64,000 nucleotides of DNA from Sporohalobacter salinus (GCF_016908635.1 NZ_JAFBEG010000007.1:1-64000); one strand, 5' to 3'. Positions 44,858 to 54,168 are shown, counted from the stretch's first letter. Program-made: numbers and translations. Notes: generated by a model from the sequence alone, not told the origin.

Positions 44858-45721
44858 ATGACTGGATCTAAGAAAAGGAAATACAAAATAAAAAAAGTTT
44901 TTAATAATAATGTAGTATTGGCAATTAAAGAAGGTAATTTTCAAAATGAATCTATATTATTAGGAAAAGGGATTGGTTTTTCAAAAAGTAAAGGAGATAT
45001 TATTAAAGCCGATAAGGTGACTATTGAAAGAAAATTTACTCCAGTTACTGATGAAAAAAAAGAAGTTTATCAACAATTACTAACTAAGGTTGATGAAAAA
45101 GTAATTGGGGTAACTGAAGAAATTATAGCTATAGTTTCTTCTAAATTGGATGAAAAACTTGATAGCCATATTCATATTGCTTTAGCAGATCATATTAGCT
45201 TTTCATTAAAAAGGATTCAAGAAGGAATGGATGTTGTCAATCCTTTTTTACATGAAACTAAGACTTTATATAGCGAAGAATATGAATTAGCCAAAGAAGC
45301 AGTAGGCATGATTGAGGAGAGATTTGATCTTTCTATTCCTGAGGAAGAAATTGGGTTTATTACCCTCCACATTCATTCAGCTAGAGAAAATAAAGGAGTT
45401 TCTAAAACAGTAAAGTATACTTCGCTAATTAAAAAAATGGTAGATAAAGTTGAAGAAGAATTAGAGGTAGAATTTTCTTATGAAAGTTTAAATTATGCTA
45501 GATTAGTTACTCATTTAAAATTCGGATTAGAAAGAATAGAACAGAATGAAGTTAATCAAAACCCTTTATTGGACATTATAAAGACTAATTTTCCTCAAGC
45601 TTATAAAATGGCTGTTAATTTATCTAAAATTATAGAAAGAGAGTTAGACCTTGAAGTACCAGAAGATGAGATTGGTTATTTAGCGATGCATTTACAAAGA
45701 TTAAGAAAAGAATTAGATTAA
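44858..45721 (+). CDS. glcT: PTS transcription antiterminator GlcT (BglG family)
   Basis: 287 residues. An N-terminal RNA-binding CAT domain (1-60: KIKKVFNNNVVLAI, ILLGKGIGFSKSKGD) precedes two PRD domains (about 75-175 and 185-287). Conserved PRD histidines are seen in DSHIHIALADHI, ITLHIHSARE, THLKFGLERI and LAMHLQRLRK. The protein binds RAT RNA and stops termination when glucose transport leaves its PRDs in the right phosphorylation state. It is the first gene of the cluster, with ATG behind AGGGGG. A RAT stands in its own leader as well as before ptsG. Confidence 0.92.
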   Translation: MTGSKKRKYKIKKVFNNNVVLAIKEGNFQNESILLGKGIGFSKSKGDIIKADKVTIERKFTPVTDEKKEVYQQLLTKVDEKVIGVTEEIIAIVSSKLDEKLDSHIHIALADHISFSLKRIQEGMDVVNPFLHETKTLYSEEYELAKEAVGMIEERFDLSIPEEEIGFITLHIHSARENKGVSKTVKYTSLIKKMVDKVEEELEVEFSYESLNYARLVTHLKFGLERIEQNEVNQNPLLDIIKTNFPQAYKMAVNLSKIIERELDLEVPEDEIGYLAMHLQRLRKELD

Positions 45722-45788
45722 TCAAGTAATATTTGAATTATTTATTAGTAATCTTGCTGAAAACAATTACAATTAAATATTTTAACGA

Positions 45789-45885
45789 CTAGCGTGTTAC
45801 TGGTTAAACAGGCATTAGCTAGGAGAAGGTGTAAATTTATTCTTGTTAGAGAATGATTTATATCTTTTTCTAGCTTTTTTTATTT
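45789..45885 (+). promoter_or_regulatory. RAT antiterminator and terminator in the ptsG leader
   Basis: CTAGCGTGTTACTGGTTAAA followed by CAGGCATTAGCTAGG is the second RAT. The overlapping terminator pairs AGCTAGGAGAAGGTGTAAAT with ATTTATATCTTTTTCTAGCT, then TTTTTTATT. No strong separate promoter is seen after glcT, so it may also be reached by read-through from the upstream promoter. Confidence 0.85.
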
Positions 45886-45925
45886 GTAAAAATTATTTTT
45901 ACAATATTAAAGAAGGAGGATTTCA

Positions 45926-47353
45926 ATGAGGTTTTTCAAAAAATTACAAAAAATTGGTAAGGCTTTAATGACTCCAGTTTCAGTTTTGCCGGCAGCGGGT
46001 ATTTTAATAGCAGTTGGCCGAATGTTGCAAGAAGAAAGTGGCTTAGTTTCTAATATAGGTAAAGTAATATTTAATGGTGGTATTTCCATTTTTGAAAATT
46101 TAGCTTTAATATTTGCTATTGGGGTTGCTATTGGATTTGCTAGTGAAGCAGTGGCAGCATTAGCAGCAGGAGTTGGGTTTTCTGTTTATAGTAAAGTATT
46201 AGGTACAATGGCTGGAATTATTAAGATTAGCGAACAAACTGGTGGAAGCATTGAATCTATTAATACAGGAGTATTTGGTGGGATTCTTGTTGGTGTTATA
46301 GCATCGCAGATGTATAAGAGATTTCATGATACTGAATTACCCCCCTACTTAGGTTTTTTTGCTGGTAAACGTTTAGTACCGATTGTTACAGCGGCTGCTT
46401 CTTTGATTGCAGGTGTTTTATTAGCTTTTATTTGGCCGCCAATTCAAATTAAAATTAATGAATTTGCAAGATTTGCAATGAATTCTCAGATTGGTCCAGC
46501 ACTTTATGCAGCAGGTAAGAGAGCTTTGATTCCAGTAGGGCTACATCATGTTTATTATCCACCATTTCTTTATGAATTTGGCAGATTTACAACAGAAGCT
46601 GGTCAAGTATTAAGAGGTGAAACAGCACGATATTTTGCTGGTGATCCTACAGCTGGATATTTTATGGCAGCTGAATTTCCATTGATGCTATTTGCTTTAC
46701 CAGCAGCTTGTTTAGCAATGTATTTAAGAGCAGAGCCAGATAAAAAAGCAAAGGTTGCAGGAGTTATGTCTACAGCAGCATTAACTTCAATTTTAACTGG
46801 GATTACTGAACCAATTGAATTTTCATTTATTTTTGTTGCTCCACCATTATATCTTTTTCATGTTTTAGGTGGTTTTTTATCTGGATTATTAACTAAATTT
46901 TTTGGAATTAGATTAGGATATACTTTTTCTGCTAGTACAATTGATTATATTTTAGGAATTAATAATGCAGGGCATCCAATTAAGTTTTGGTTTATTGTAG
47001 GGCCAATTATGGCAGTACTATATTTTGTAGTTTTCTATTTTGCAATTCCAATATTTGATTTTAAAACCCCAGGTCGTGGTGACAATAATGATGAAGATAA
47101 TGATGAGGTTTTTGAAGGGGATGAAAAAGCAGAACAAGTTTTAAAAGCTTTAGGTGGAGCTGAGAATATTGAAAGTATCGATGCTTGTATTACTAGGTTA
47201 AGATTAGAAGTTGTCGATCCTGATAAAGTTAATGAAAAAAGTCTTAAACAATTGGGAGCTTCTGGTGTAATGAAATCTGGTAGTAGTAGTGTGCAAGTAG
47301 TATTTGGTCCTGAGTCTGATACTCTTAAAACGAAAATTGAAAAGTTAATGTAA
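45926..47353 (+). CDS. ptsG: PTS glucose permease EIICB
   Basis: 475 residues. The membrane EIIC domain (1-375) begins with KKLQKIGKALMTPVSVLPAA and carries the glucose-family motif GITEPIEFSFIFVAPPLYLF, with VGLHHVYYPPFLYEFG in the substrate region. After an acidic linker (DNNDEDNDEVFEGDEK) comes EIIB (about 400-475), with phosphorylation site Cys421 in SIDACITRLRLEV. There is no fused EIIA; a separate EIIA gene follows. It transports and phosphorylates glucose or a close analogue. ATG lies behind AAGGAGG. RAT control matches the glucose class. Confidence 0.93.
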   Translation: MRFFKKLQKIGKALMTPVSVLPAAGILIAVGRMLQEESGLVSNIGKVIFNGGISIFENLALIFAIGVAIGFASEAVAALAAGVGFSVYSKVLGTMAGIIKISEQTGGSIESINTGVFGGILVGVIASQMYKRFHDTELPPYLGFFAGKRLVPIVTAAASLIAGVLLAFIWPPIQIKINEFARFAMNSQIGPALYAAGKRALIPVGLHHVYYPPFLYEFGRFTTEAGQVLRGETARYFAGDPTAGYFMAAEFPLMLFALPAACLAMYLRAEPDKKAKVAGVMSTAALTSILTGITEPIEFSFIFVAPPLYLFHVLGGFLSGLLTKFFGIRLGYTFSASTIDYILGINNAGHPIKFWFIVGPIMAVLYFVVFYFAIPIFDFKTPGRGDNNDEDNDEVFEGDEKAEQVLKALGGAENIESIDACITRLRLEVVDPDKVNEKSLKQLGASGVMKSGSSSVQVVFGPESDTLKTKIEKLM

Positions 47354-47470
47354 AATTGAATAAAAATAAAGATAGATATTTATCAGTTGAAAATGATTAA
47401 TTATAAAATTATGAAATCATAATTACTAAACTATAATAAGAACTGATAAAAGTTAAGGAGGAAATTAAAT

Positions 47471-47956
47471 ATGTTTAATATCTTTAAAAAAAATAAAGAA
47501 GTTAAATTATTTGCTCCATTAACGGGAAAAATTATTGATTTATCCGAGGTGCCCGATGATGTATTTGCTAATAAAGTAGTTGGAGATGGGGTAGCTATTG
47601 AACCAACAGATAATATTCTAGTATCACCAATAACAGGAGTTATTAAACAAATTTTTCCTACCAAACATGCTGTGGGGCTTGAAACTTCTCAAGGGGTTCA
47701 AATATTAATGCATATAGGCATTAATACTGTAGATTTAAATGGGAAAGGCTTTGAAAAATTGATTGAAGAAAAATCTGAAGTAGAATTAGGAGATAAGTTA
47801 ATTAAATTTGATCCAGAGTATATTAAAGAAAATGCTACTTCTTTGATTACTCCAATTCTTATTACTAATGTGGATGGGGTTGGAAATATTGAAGTCACGG
47901 ATGTTGATGAAGTAGCTGCTGGAGAAGATGAAATAATAACAGTTAATAATATTTAA
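47471..47956 (+). CDS. crr: PTS EIIA (glucose type)
   Basis: 161 residues, soluble EIIA of the Crr/glucose family. The active-site His81 is in LMHIGINTVDLNGKGF and the assisting His66 in FPTKHAVGLET. APLTGKIIDLSEVPDDVFA opens the domain. It relays phosphate from HPr to the EIIB domain of PtsG. ATG lies behind AAGGAGG. It completes the split IICB + IIA arrangement of the cluster. Confidence 0.94.
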   Translation: MFNIFKKNKEVKLFAPLTGKIIDLSEVPDDVFANKVVGDGVAIEPTDNILVSPITGVIKQIFPTKHAVGLETSQGVQILMHIGINTVDLNGKGFEKLIEEKSEVELGDKLIKFDPEYIKENATSLITPILITNVDGVGNIEVTDVDEVAAGEDEIITVNNI

Positions 47957-47993
47957 ATAAAAACAAATTTATAAAACAGGGGTGTATTGTATA

Positions 47994-48257
47994 ATGAAAA
48001 AAGAAACAGTAACAGTCAATAATGATACAGGAATTCATTCAAGACCAGCTTCAATGCTTGTTCAAGAGGCAAATAAGTTTGATTCTAAGGTGTTAATTAG
48101 CAAAGATAGTCAAGAGGTAAGTGCTAAAAGTATTATGGGGATTATGGGTTTAGGTGTTAACAAAGATTCTGAAATAATTATTAAGGCTGAGGGTAATGAT
48201 GAAAAAGAAGCTGTGCAGGCATTAGTTAATTTAATTGAACAAGGATTTGATGAGTAA
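47994..48257 (+). CDS. ptsH: HPr phosphocarrier protein
   Basis: 87 residues from ATG at 47994, with AGGGGTG upstream; an upstream ATG four codons earlier adds a non-homologous MYCI. His15 in TGIHSRPASML is the PTS site. Ser46 in SAKSIMGIMGLG is the HPr-kinase site used in Firmicutes carbon catabolite control. HPr carries phosphate from enzyme I to EIIA. The usual partner ptsI (enzyme I) is not in the window, so it is encoded elsewhere. Confidence 0.95.
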   Translation: MKKETVTVNNDTGIHSRPASMLVQEANKFDSKVLISKDSQEVSAKSIMGIMGLGVNKDSEIIIKAEGNDEKEAVQALVNLIEQGFDE

Positions 48258-48307
48258 TTAAAATTAAAGGGGGGAAGATTATTAGTAAGAGTAAATTAAG
48301 TTTATTT

Positions 48308-49417
48308 ATGTTGAGTTTAGCATTGGTGTTATTTATGTTTAGCTCGGTTACTTTAGCAGCGGATATGAAAGTGAATATGAAACATTGGGGAGAAACTCAG
48401 GGAGAACAAGTTTATCTTTACACGATAGCTAATGATAATGGTATGAAAATGAAAGTTACTAATTATGGAGGTAGAATAACTGCGCTTGAAGTACCAGATA
48501 AAGAAGGGGATTTAGTTGACGTAGTTTTAGGGTTTGATAGTTTAAAAGATTATTTGAATAACCCTAATAACTTTGGGGCGGTTATTGGTAGATATGGAAA
48601 TAGAATTGCTAACGGAAGTTTTACTTTAAATAATAAGACGTATCATTTAGCTCAAAATAATGGTGACAATCATTTACATGGTGGATTTGTAGGCTTTGAC
48701 CAAAGAGTTTGGAATATTAAAGCAGTTGAAAAAGATGATGAAGTGTCTCTGGTTTTAACTTATTTAAGTGAAGACGGTGAAGAAGGATATCCAGGAAATT
48801 TAAATGTTAAAGTAACTTATACTCTTACTAATGATAACGCTTTACGAATAGATTATCAAGCAAAGACAGACCAACCTACTGTTTGTAATTTAACTAATCA
48901 CTCTTACTTTAATCTCAATGGAGTGAATAGTTCAGCTATGGATCATCAATTGATGATAAATGCAGATCATTATACCCCCATAGATGAAGAATGGATACCA
49001 ACTGGGGCTATTGAATCTGTAGCTAATACTCCAATGGATTTCCGGAACCCAACTAGAGTTGGTAAAAGAGCCAAGCAAGATTTTTGGCAATTGGAGAATG
49101 GGGTTGGATATGATCATAATTATGTGCTTAATACTAACGGAGATTTAAATCAACTAGCAGCTACTCTTTATGAACCTTCTACTGGCATTTTTATGAAAAT
49201 GTATACTGAAGAACCGGGAGTACAGTTGTATGCAGGTAATTTTCTTGATGGTTCTATAACGGGTAAAGACGGCAAAACATATAAAAAGCATTATGCTATT
49301 TGTTTAGAAACGCAGCATTTTCCTGATTCGCCTAATGTTTCACATTTTCCATCTACAGTATTAAAACCAGATGAGACTTATACTACTACTACTATTTATA
49401 AATTTAGTACTAAATAA
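48308..49417 (+). CDS. galM: Exported aldose 1-epimerase (mutarotase)
   Basis: 369 residues from the ATG at 48308. GalM fold: VTNYGGRITALEVPDKEG, RYGNRIANGSFTLN, NHLHGGFVGFDQRVW with a catalytic His, LTNHSYFNLNG with a second His, and the catalytic Glu in ICLETQHFPDSPN. The N-terminus is a signal peptide (SLALVLFMFSSVTLAADM). From ATG 48308 it lacks a basic n-region and a ribosome binding site. Extending in frame to an ATT at 48281 adds ISKSKLSLF and places the start 3-4 bases after AAAGGGGGGAAG, so an ATT start is likely. It interconverts sugar anomers outside the cytoplasm, feeding the glucose PTS. Confidence 0.88.
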   Translation: MLSLALVLFMFSSVTLAADMKVNMKHWGETQGEQVYLYTIANDNGMKMKVTNYGGRITALEVPDKEGDLVDVVLGFDSLKDYLNNPNNFGAVIGRYGNRIANGSFTLNNKTYHLAQNNGDNHLHGGFVGFDQRVWNIKAVEKDDEVSLVLTYLSEDGEEGYPGNLNVKVTYTLTNDNALRIDYQAKTDQPTVCNLTNHSYFNLNGVNSSAMDHQLMINADHYTPIDEEWIPTGAIESVANTPMDFRNPTRVGKRAKQDFWQLENGVGYDHNYVLNTNGDLNQLAATLYEPSTGIFMKMYTEEPGVQLYAGNFLDGSITGKDGKTYKKHYAICLETQHFPDSPNVSHFPSTVLKPDETYTTTTIYKFSTK

Positions 49418-49434
49418 AAAGAAAGATTTACTTA

Positions 49435-49490
49435 TAAGAGGCTTCTCTTTAATTTCTTAAAATAGAAAAGAGGAGCCTCTTTTCTATTTT
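49435..49490 (+). terminator. Terminator of the glucose PTS cluster
   Basis: AAGAGGCTTCTCTT pairs with AAGAGGAGCCTCTT across an AT loop, followed by TTCTATTTT. Confidence 0.8.
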
Positions 49491-49565
49491 GTAGGTTATT
49501 ATAATAATATTTCATATATTATATGTAATGGATAATTGTAGAATAAATGAGCTTAATTTAAATTC

Positions 49566-49594
49566 TTGACATTTTTCTAACAATTTTATATAAT
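49566..49594 (+). promoter_or_regulatory. Promoter of ackA copy 1
   Basis: TTGACA (49566-49571), 17-base spacer, TATAAT (49589-49594): a perfect consensus promoter about 300 bases before the start codon. Confidence 0.85.
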
Positions 49595-49656
49595 TAATGT
49601 GATAAGTTCAAATAATAAATATTAGATTATTTAAGAAAATAATTAGAATTTATTAA

Positions 49657-49806
49657 AACTTAATTTTTTAAGCTCAATTAATAGTACAAGCATTGAGCTT
49701 AAAAAATTAAGTTAGTGAGTGCGAATTCATTATAATGAATTTAATAAGACGATGGAAAAGAGCGGTAGTGTAGATATATAATTACTGTGACAGCAATTAC
49801 AGTAGT
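49657..49806 (+). other. Structured untranslated leader before ackA copy 1
   Basis: Three elements lie in the transcribed leader. First, a perfect 22-bp stem (49657-49678 with 49692-49713; arms begin AACTTAATTTTTTAAGC) with a 13-base loop. Second, an 18-bp palindrome AATTCATTATAATGAATT (49723-49740). Third, a hairpin TACTGT...ACAGTA near 49783-49804. Only the last 85-90 bases of the leader are shared with ackA copy 2, so these structures belong to copy 1 alone. No known riboswitch was recognised. Confidence 0.5.
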
Positions 49807-49896
49807 ATAGGCTGCTTTTTAAGATAAGTAAAGAGCTAATTTAAATTATAAAAATTAGTTGAACTAATAATTAAATTAGAGGGGGAAAGTATTAAA

Positions 49897-51096
49897 ATGA
49901 AAGTTTTAGTTTTGAATTGTGGTAGTTCATCTCTTAAGTATCAATTAATGAATATGGAAGATGAATCATCTTTAGCTAAAGGGCTGGTAGAAAGAATTGG
50001 AATTGATGGTGCTTTTTTAGAGCATGAACCAGCTGAGGGAGAAGAAGTTACAATTGAAAATGAGATTCCTGATCACAGCGTAGCAATTAAGATGGTAATT
50101 GATGCCTTATTAGATGATGCTCATGGAGTAATTGATGATATGGATGAGATTAGTGCTGTAGGTCATCGAGTAGTTCATGGGGGCGAAGAGTTTTCAGATT
50201 CTGTTTTGATAGATGATGAGGTTTACGATGCTATAGATGGCGTAAAAGACTTGGCTCCACTACATAATCCGCCTAACTTATTAGGTATTGAAGTTAGTCA
50301 AGAATTAATGCCAGAAACTCCTGATGTAGCTGTTTTTGATACTGCTTTCCATCAAACTATGCCAGCGAAATCTTACCTATATGCATTACCTTATGAATGG
50401 TATAAGGAGCACGATGTACGCCGTTATGGTTTTCATGGAACTTCCCATAAGTATGTATCCCAACGAGCCGCTGAATTGTTAGATAAGCCGATTGAAGATT
50501 TAAAGATAATTACTTGTCATCTGGGAAATGGAGCTAGCGTAGCTGCTATTGATGGTGGTAAAGTAGTAGATACCAGTATGGGTTTAACTCCTCTAGAAGG
50601 TTTAGTAATGGGAACTCGTTGTGGAGATATAGATCCTGCGATTGTACCATTTATGATGGAAAAAGAAGATCTATCTCCTGCTGAAATTGATAATATTTTA
50701 AATAAGGAAAGCGGGGTAGCTGGAATATCTGGTGTTAGTAGTGACTTTAGAGATTTAGAAGAAGCTGCTCAAGAAGGTAATGAACGAGCTAAGGTAGCAA
50801 TTGATGTCTTTTGTCAGCGCGTTAAGAAGTATATCGGTTCTTATTCGGCAGCATTAGGAGGAGTAGATGTAGTAGTCTTTACTGCTGGTATTGGTGAAAA
50901 TGCTATTGGAATTCGAGCCGAGATTTTAGAGGATCTTGCTTATTTAGGATTTACTTTAGATGAAGAGAAGAATGATGTACGAGGAGAAGAAAGTATAATT
51001 ACAACAGATAATTCTGATAATATTGCTATGGTAATTCCAACTAATGAAGAACTAGTGATTGCTCGTGATACCAAGCGTTTAGTTATTAAAGCGTAG
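49897..51096 (+). CDS. ackA: Acetate kinase, copy 1
   Basis: 399 residues, complete. Motifs: [16 protein letters not shown] (phosphate loop), [36 protein letters not shown] with the catalytic His, [21 protein letters not shown] and [10 protein letters not shown]. It makes ATP and acetate from acetyl phosphate, or the reverse. ATG lies behind AGAGGGGG. No phosphotransacetylase gene is adjacent. It is nearly identical to copy 2 except for a short C-terminal patch. It has its own promoter, a 300-base leader and a terminator. Confidence 0.97.
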   Translation: MKVLVLNCGSSSLKYQLMNMEDESSLAKGLVERIGIDGAFLEHEPAEGEEVTIENEIPDHSVAIKMVIDALLDDAHGVIDDMDEISAVGHRVVHGGEEFSDSVLIDDEVYDAIDGVKDLAPLHNPPNLLGIEVSQELMPETPDVAVFDTAFHQTMPAKSYLYALPYEWYKEHDVRRYGFHGTSHKYVSQRAAELLDKPIEDLKIITCHLGNGASVAAIDGGKVVDTSMGLTPLEGLVMGTRCGDIDPAIVPFMMEKEDLSPAEIDNILNKESGVAGISGVSSDFRDLEEAAQEGNERAKVAIDVFCQRVKKYIGSYSAALGGVDVVVFTAGIGENAIGIRAEILEDLAYLGFTLDEEKNDVRGEESIITTDNSDNIAMVIPTNEELVIARDTKRLVIKA

Positions 51097-51134
51097 ATAT
51101 TGTTATTTAAACATTAAATCTTAATTTAACTTTT

Positions 51135-51166
51135 AATCCCTTGGGATTTATCCCAAGGGATTTTTA
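51135..51166 (+). terminator. Terminator after ackA copy 1
   Basis: AATCCCTTGGGAT pairs with ATCCCAAGGGATT, followed by TTTAATT. Confidence 0.92.
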
Positions 51167-51364
51167 ATTATAAAAAAGTCTCTTAACCACTTGACATTAA
51201 GTTAAATTTTAAGTATCATTTTCAAGAAAGATAAACTAAATTTTTGTATGATCAATTTAGAATGTCCAAGATTATATAATATCTTTTAGTTTAAAGTAGC
51301 TAAAATAAATAGAGAAGTTTAAATTTCATATAATTTAATAGAACTATTTAGGTGGTGAGGGGAA

Positions 51365-52114
51365 ATGAATAAATTTTTAAAATTATTTATTAAGGGAATT
51401 CCTATTGGAATATCTAATACGTTACCAGGAGTTAGTGGTGGAACAATGGCTTTAGTATTAGATATTTATGATGATTTAATCTCAGGTATAAAGAAAATCA
51501 GATTATCAATAGTTGGGCCAATATTTTTTGGAGCTATGATTGGAGTATTAGGGAGTTCTAAAATAATTACTTCTTTACTAGAGAGTTATCCTAATTTAAT
51601 AAAGGCTTTTTTATTAGGGTTAATTTTTGCTTCAAGTAAAGTGACTTTTAAACAAGTAAAAAAAATTAATTTAAAAACAATTAGTTTATGTTTAGTAGGA
51701 TTATTATTAGCTCTTATGTATTCAGTAGAACTTGATAGCGTTACAAAAGCAGGGGCTTTATCATATTTCAAAATATTTTTTGGTGGAGTAATTGGTAGTG
51801 TAGCTATGATTTTGCCAGGAGTTAGTGGTGGTACGGTATTAATTATGCTTGGATTATATGAAGGAGTTTTGGAAGCAATTACTACTTTTAATTTATCAGT
51901 TATAGCTATTTTTGGTTTAGGAGTAGGAAGTGGATTATTGATTTTTTCCCAAATTTTATTTTTCTTGTTAAATAATTTTCGGTCCTTATTAATGGCCTTT
52001 TTAACTGGTTTAATTTTAGGATCAATGCGTAGTGTTATTTCATTTCAATTAGGGATAGGAGTGGTGATCAGCTTTATTTTAGGTGTAATAATTATTCAGT
52101 TATTATCAGAATAG
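51365..52114 (+). CDS. DUF368 membrane protein
   Basis: 249 residues with about eight hydrophobic segments. Two related motifs, NTLPGVSGGTMALVLDIYDD near the N-terminus and MILPGVSGGTVLIMLGLYEG in the middle, mark the DUF368 family and suggest an internal duplication. DUF368 and the related DedA-like and PopT proteins are implicated in envelope lipid (polyprenyl phosphate) translocation; a flippase role here is inference. The start is ATG behind GGTGGTGAGGGG. It is placed between two acetate kinase genes with no functional link evident. Confidence 0.85.
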   Translation: MNKFLKLFIKGIPIGISNTLPGVSGGTMALVLDIYDDLISGIKKIRLSIVGPIFFGAMIGVLGSSKIITSLLESYPNLIKAFLLGLIFASSKVTFKQVKKINLKTISLCLVGLLLALMYSVELDSVTKAGALSYFKIFFGGVIGSVAMILPGVSGGTVLIMLGLYEGVLEAITTFNLSVIAIFGLGVGSGLLIFSQILFFLLNNFRSLLMAFLTGLILGSMRSVISFQLGIGVVISFILGVIIIQLLSE

Positions 52115-52340
52115 TCATAGTAAGGAATTGTAATTTCATATAAAAGTTCTTTAATTTTCTTTCTTAAGGCGATAAAATATTTAAGATTTCTAGATTATTA
52201 TAAGTTAAATAGATTATTTGTCAGTAGTAATAATGAATTTTACATTTTTTGAGTATTATTTTAAAAGAGAAGATATTAAAAAGGAATTCGATTAGCTAAA
52301 GAGAATAAAGAAAATAAGCGATAATAAAGGAGGATGATAA

Positions 52341-52625
52341 ATGAGTATTTTTGAAGCACTTATGTTAATCTGCTTTGGTGCTGCTTGGCCAGCATCAATT
52401 TATAAGTCATATGCTTCTCGAAATAATTCAGGTAAAAGCCTCTGGTTTATGGTTATTGTTTTAATTGGTTATATTTCTGGGGTTACACATAAGTTACTTT
52501 ATAGTTATGACCTTGTTATTTATTTGTATATTTTAAATGGATTGATGGTTTCTGTTGATATATTGTTTTATTATCGGAATTTTAAAATTAATAAAAAAGA
52601 GAAAAATAAAGAAGTGAGTTTATAA
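52341..52625 (+). CDS. SemiSWEET / PQ-loop family small membrane protein
   Basis: 94 residues, three membrane helices (about 3-22, 31-50 and 58-78). The PQ-loop-like segment FGAAWPASIYKSYASRNNSG is followed by KSLWFMVIVLIGYISGV. Such three-helix proteins dimerise to form sugar or metabolite facilitators. The canonical Pro-Gln is replaced by Pro-Ala here, so the substrate class is uncertain. ATG behind AAGGAGGAT. It stands alone with a terminator 20 bases downstream. Confidence 0.75.
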   Translation: MSIFEALMLICFGAAWPASIYKSYASRNNSGKSLWFMVIVLIGYISGVTHKLLYSYDLVIYLYILNGLMVSVDILFYYRNFKINKKEKNKEVSL

Positions 52626-52645
52626 AAAGTAATTTTCAATTTATT

Positions 52646-52686
52646 AAAGCCTAAATTTAGATTTTAATCTAAATTTAGGCTTTTTT
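52646..52686 (+). terminator. Terminator after the SemiSWEET-like gene
   Basis: AAAGCCTAAATTTAGATT pairs with AATCTAAATTTAGGCTTT, followed by TTT. Confidence 0.9.
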
Positions 52687-52868
52687 GGATTTGAAGTGAA
52701 TATATTTAGCCGATATTAGCTGAAAATTAATTATATTCAGAAAATATATTCTTTAATATAATTATGTAAAAAAACAAGGGGAAAAGACATAATATATAGT
52801 AATATACATATTGGCGATTAAAATTGATAATTTTTATGAACATCAATTATAGCAGTGAAAGTTACAAA

Positions 52869-54147
52869 TTGCTTTTTAAAGACAAGTAAAAGATAATTTA
52901 AATTATAAAAATTAGTTGAACTAATAATTAAATTAGAGGGGGAAAGTATTAAAATGAAAGTTTTAGTTTTAAATTGTGGTAGTTCATCTCTTAAGTATCA
53001 ATTAATGAATATGGAAGATGAATCATCTTTAGCTAAAGGGTTAGTAGAAAGAATTGGAATTGATGGGGCCTTTTTAGAGCATGAACCAGCTGAGGGAGAA
53101 GAAGTTACAATTGAAAATGAGATTTCTGATCACAGCGTAGCAATTAAGATGGTAATTGATGCCTTATTAGATGATGCTCATGGAGTAATTGATGATATGG
53201 ATGAGATTAGTGCTGTAGGTCATCGAGTAGCTCATGGGGGCGAAGAGTTTTCGGACTCTGTTTTGATAGATGATGAGGTTTATGATGCTATAGATGGCGT
53301 AAAAGACTTGGCTCCACTACATAATCCGCCTAACTTATTAGGTATTGAAGTTAGTCAAGAATTAATGCCAGAAACTCCTGATGTAGCTGTTTTTGATACT
53401 GCTTTCCATCAAACTATGCCAGCGAAATCTTACCTATATGCATTACCTTATGAATGGTATAAGGAGCACGATGTACGCCGTTATGGTTTTCATGGAACTT
53501 CCCATAAGTATGTATCCCAACGAGCCGCTGAATTGTTAGATAAGCCGATTGAAGATTTAAAGATAATTACTTGTCATCTGGGAAATGGAGCTAGCGTAGC
53601 TGCTATTGATGGTGGTAAAGTAGTAGATACCAGTATGGGTTTAACTCCTTTAGAAGGTTTAGTAATGGGAACTCGTTGTGGAGATATAGATCCTGCGATT
53701 GTACCATTTATGATGGAAAAAGAAGATCTATCTCCTGCTGAAATTGATAATACTTTAAATAAGGAAAGCGGTGTAGCTGGAATATCTGGTGTTAGTAGTG
53801 ACTTTAGAGATTTAGAAGAAGCTGCTCAAGAAGGTAATGAACGAGCTAAGGTAGCAATTGATGTCTTTTGTCAGCGCGTTAAGAAGTATATTGGTTCTTA
53901 TTCGGCAGCATTAGGAGGAGTAGATGTAGTAGTCTTTACTGCTGGTATTGGTGAAAATGGAATAGAAATTCGTGAAAATATACTAGATGGGCTAGAATTT
54001 TTAGGTATAAAAGTTGATTCTAAAAAGAATAATATTCGTGGGAAAGAAGGAATAATTACAACAGATAATTCTGATAATATTGCTATGGTAATTCCTACTA
54101 ATGAAGAATTAGTGATTGCTCGTGATACTAAGCGTTTAGTTACAGCA
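52869..54147 (+). repeat. Duplicated segment carrying ackA copy 2 and its proximal leader
   Basis: From about TTGCTTTTTAAAGACAAGTA to the end of the gene this region repeats 49810-51088. The last 85 or so leader bases before the start codon are almost identical. Upstream of this, 52687-52868 is AT-rich and unlike the leader of copy 1, without a clear promoter or gene. Confidence 0.85.
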
Positions 54148-54150
54148 TAA
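52954..54150 (+). CDS. ackA: Acetate kinase, copy 2
   Basis: 398 residues. All catalytic motifs of copy 1 are kept. Outside one patch it differs at only a few residues (for example P/S in ENEISDHS and V/A in GHRVAHGG). A block of 33 residues after FTAGIGEN (bases 53959-54050) has 17 differences; the sequence then becomes identical again. The enzyme makes ATP from acetyl phosphate. ATG lies behind AGAGGGGG in a leader shared with copy 1. No dedicated terminator is seen before yceD, although that gene has its own promoter. Confidence 0.96.
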   Translation: MKVLVLNCGSSSLKYQLMNMEDESSLAKGLVERIGIDGAFLEHEPAEGEEVTIENEISDHSVAIKMVIDALLDDAHGVIDDMDEISAVGHRVAHGGEEFSDSVLIDDEVYDAIDGVKDLAPLHNPPNLLGIEVSQELMPETPDVAVFDTAFHQTMPAKSYLYALPYEWYKEHDVRRYGFHGTSHKYVSQRAAELLDKPIEDLKIITCHLGNGASVAAIDGGKVVDTSMGLTPLEGLVMGTRCGDIDPAIVPFMMEKEDLSPAEIDNTLNKESGVAGISGVSSDFRDLEEAAQEGNERAKVAIDVFCQRVKKYIGSYSAALGGVDVVVFTAGIGENGIEIRENILDGLEFLGIKVDSKKNNIRGKEGIITTDNSDNIAMVIPTNEELVIARDTKRLVTA

Positions 54151-54168
54151 ATTAAATATTTCTAATGC

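Noticed and set aside
45721-45788. Possible separate promoter between glcT and ptsG
   Set aside because: A TTGCTG and an AT-rich -10 candidate are present, but the -10 is poor. I did not list it as a promoter.
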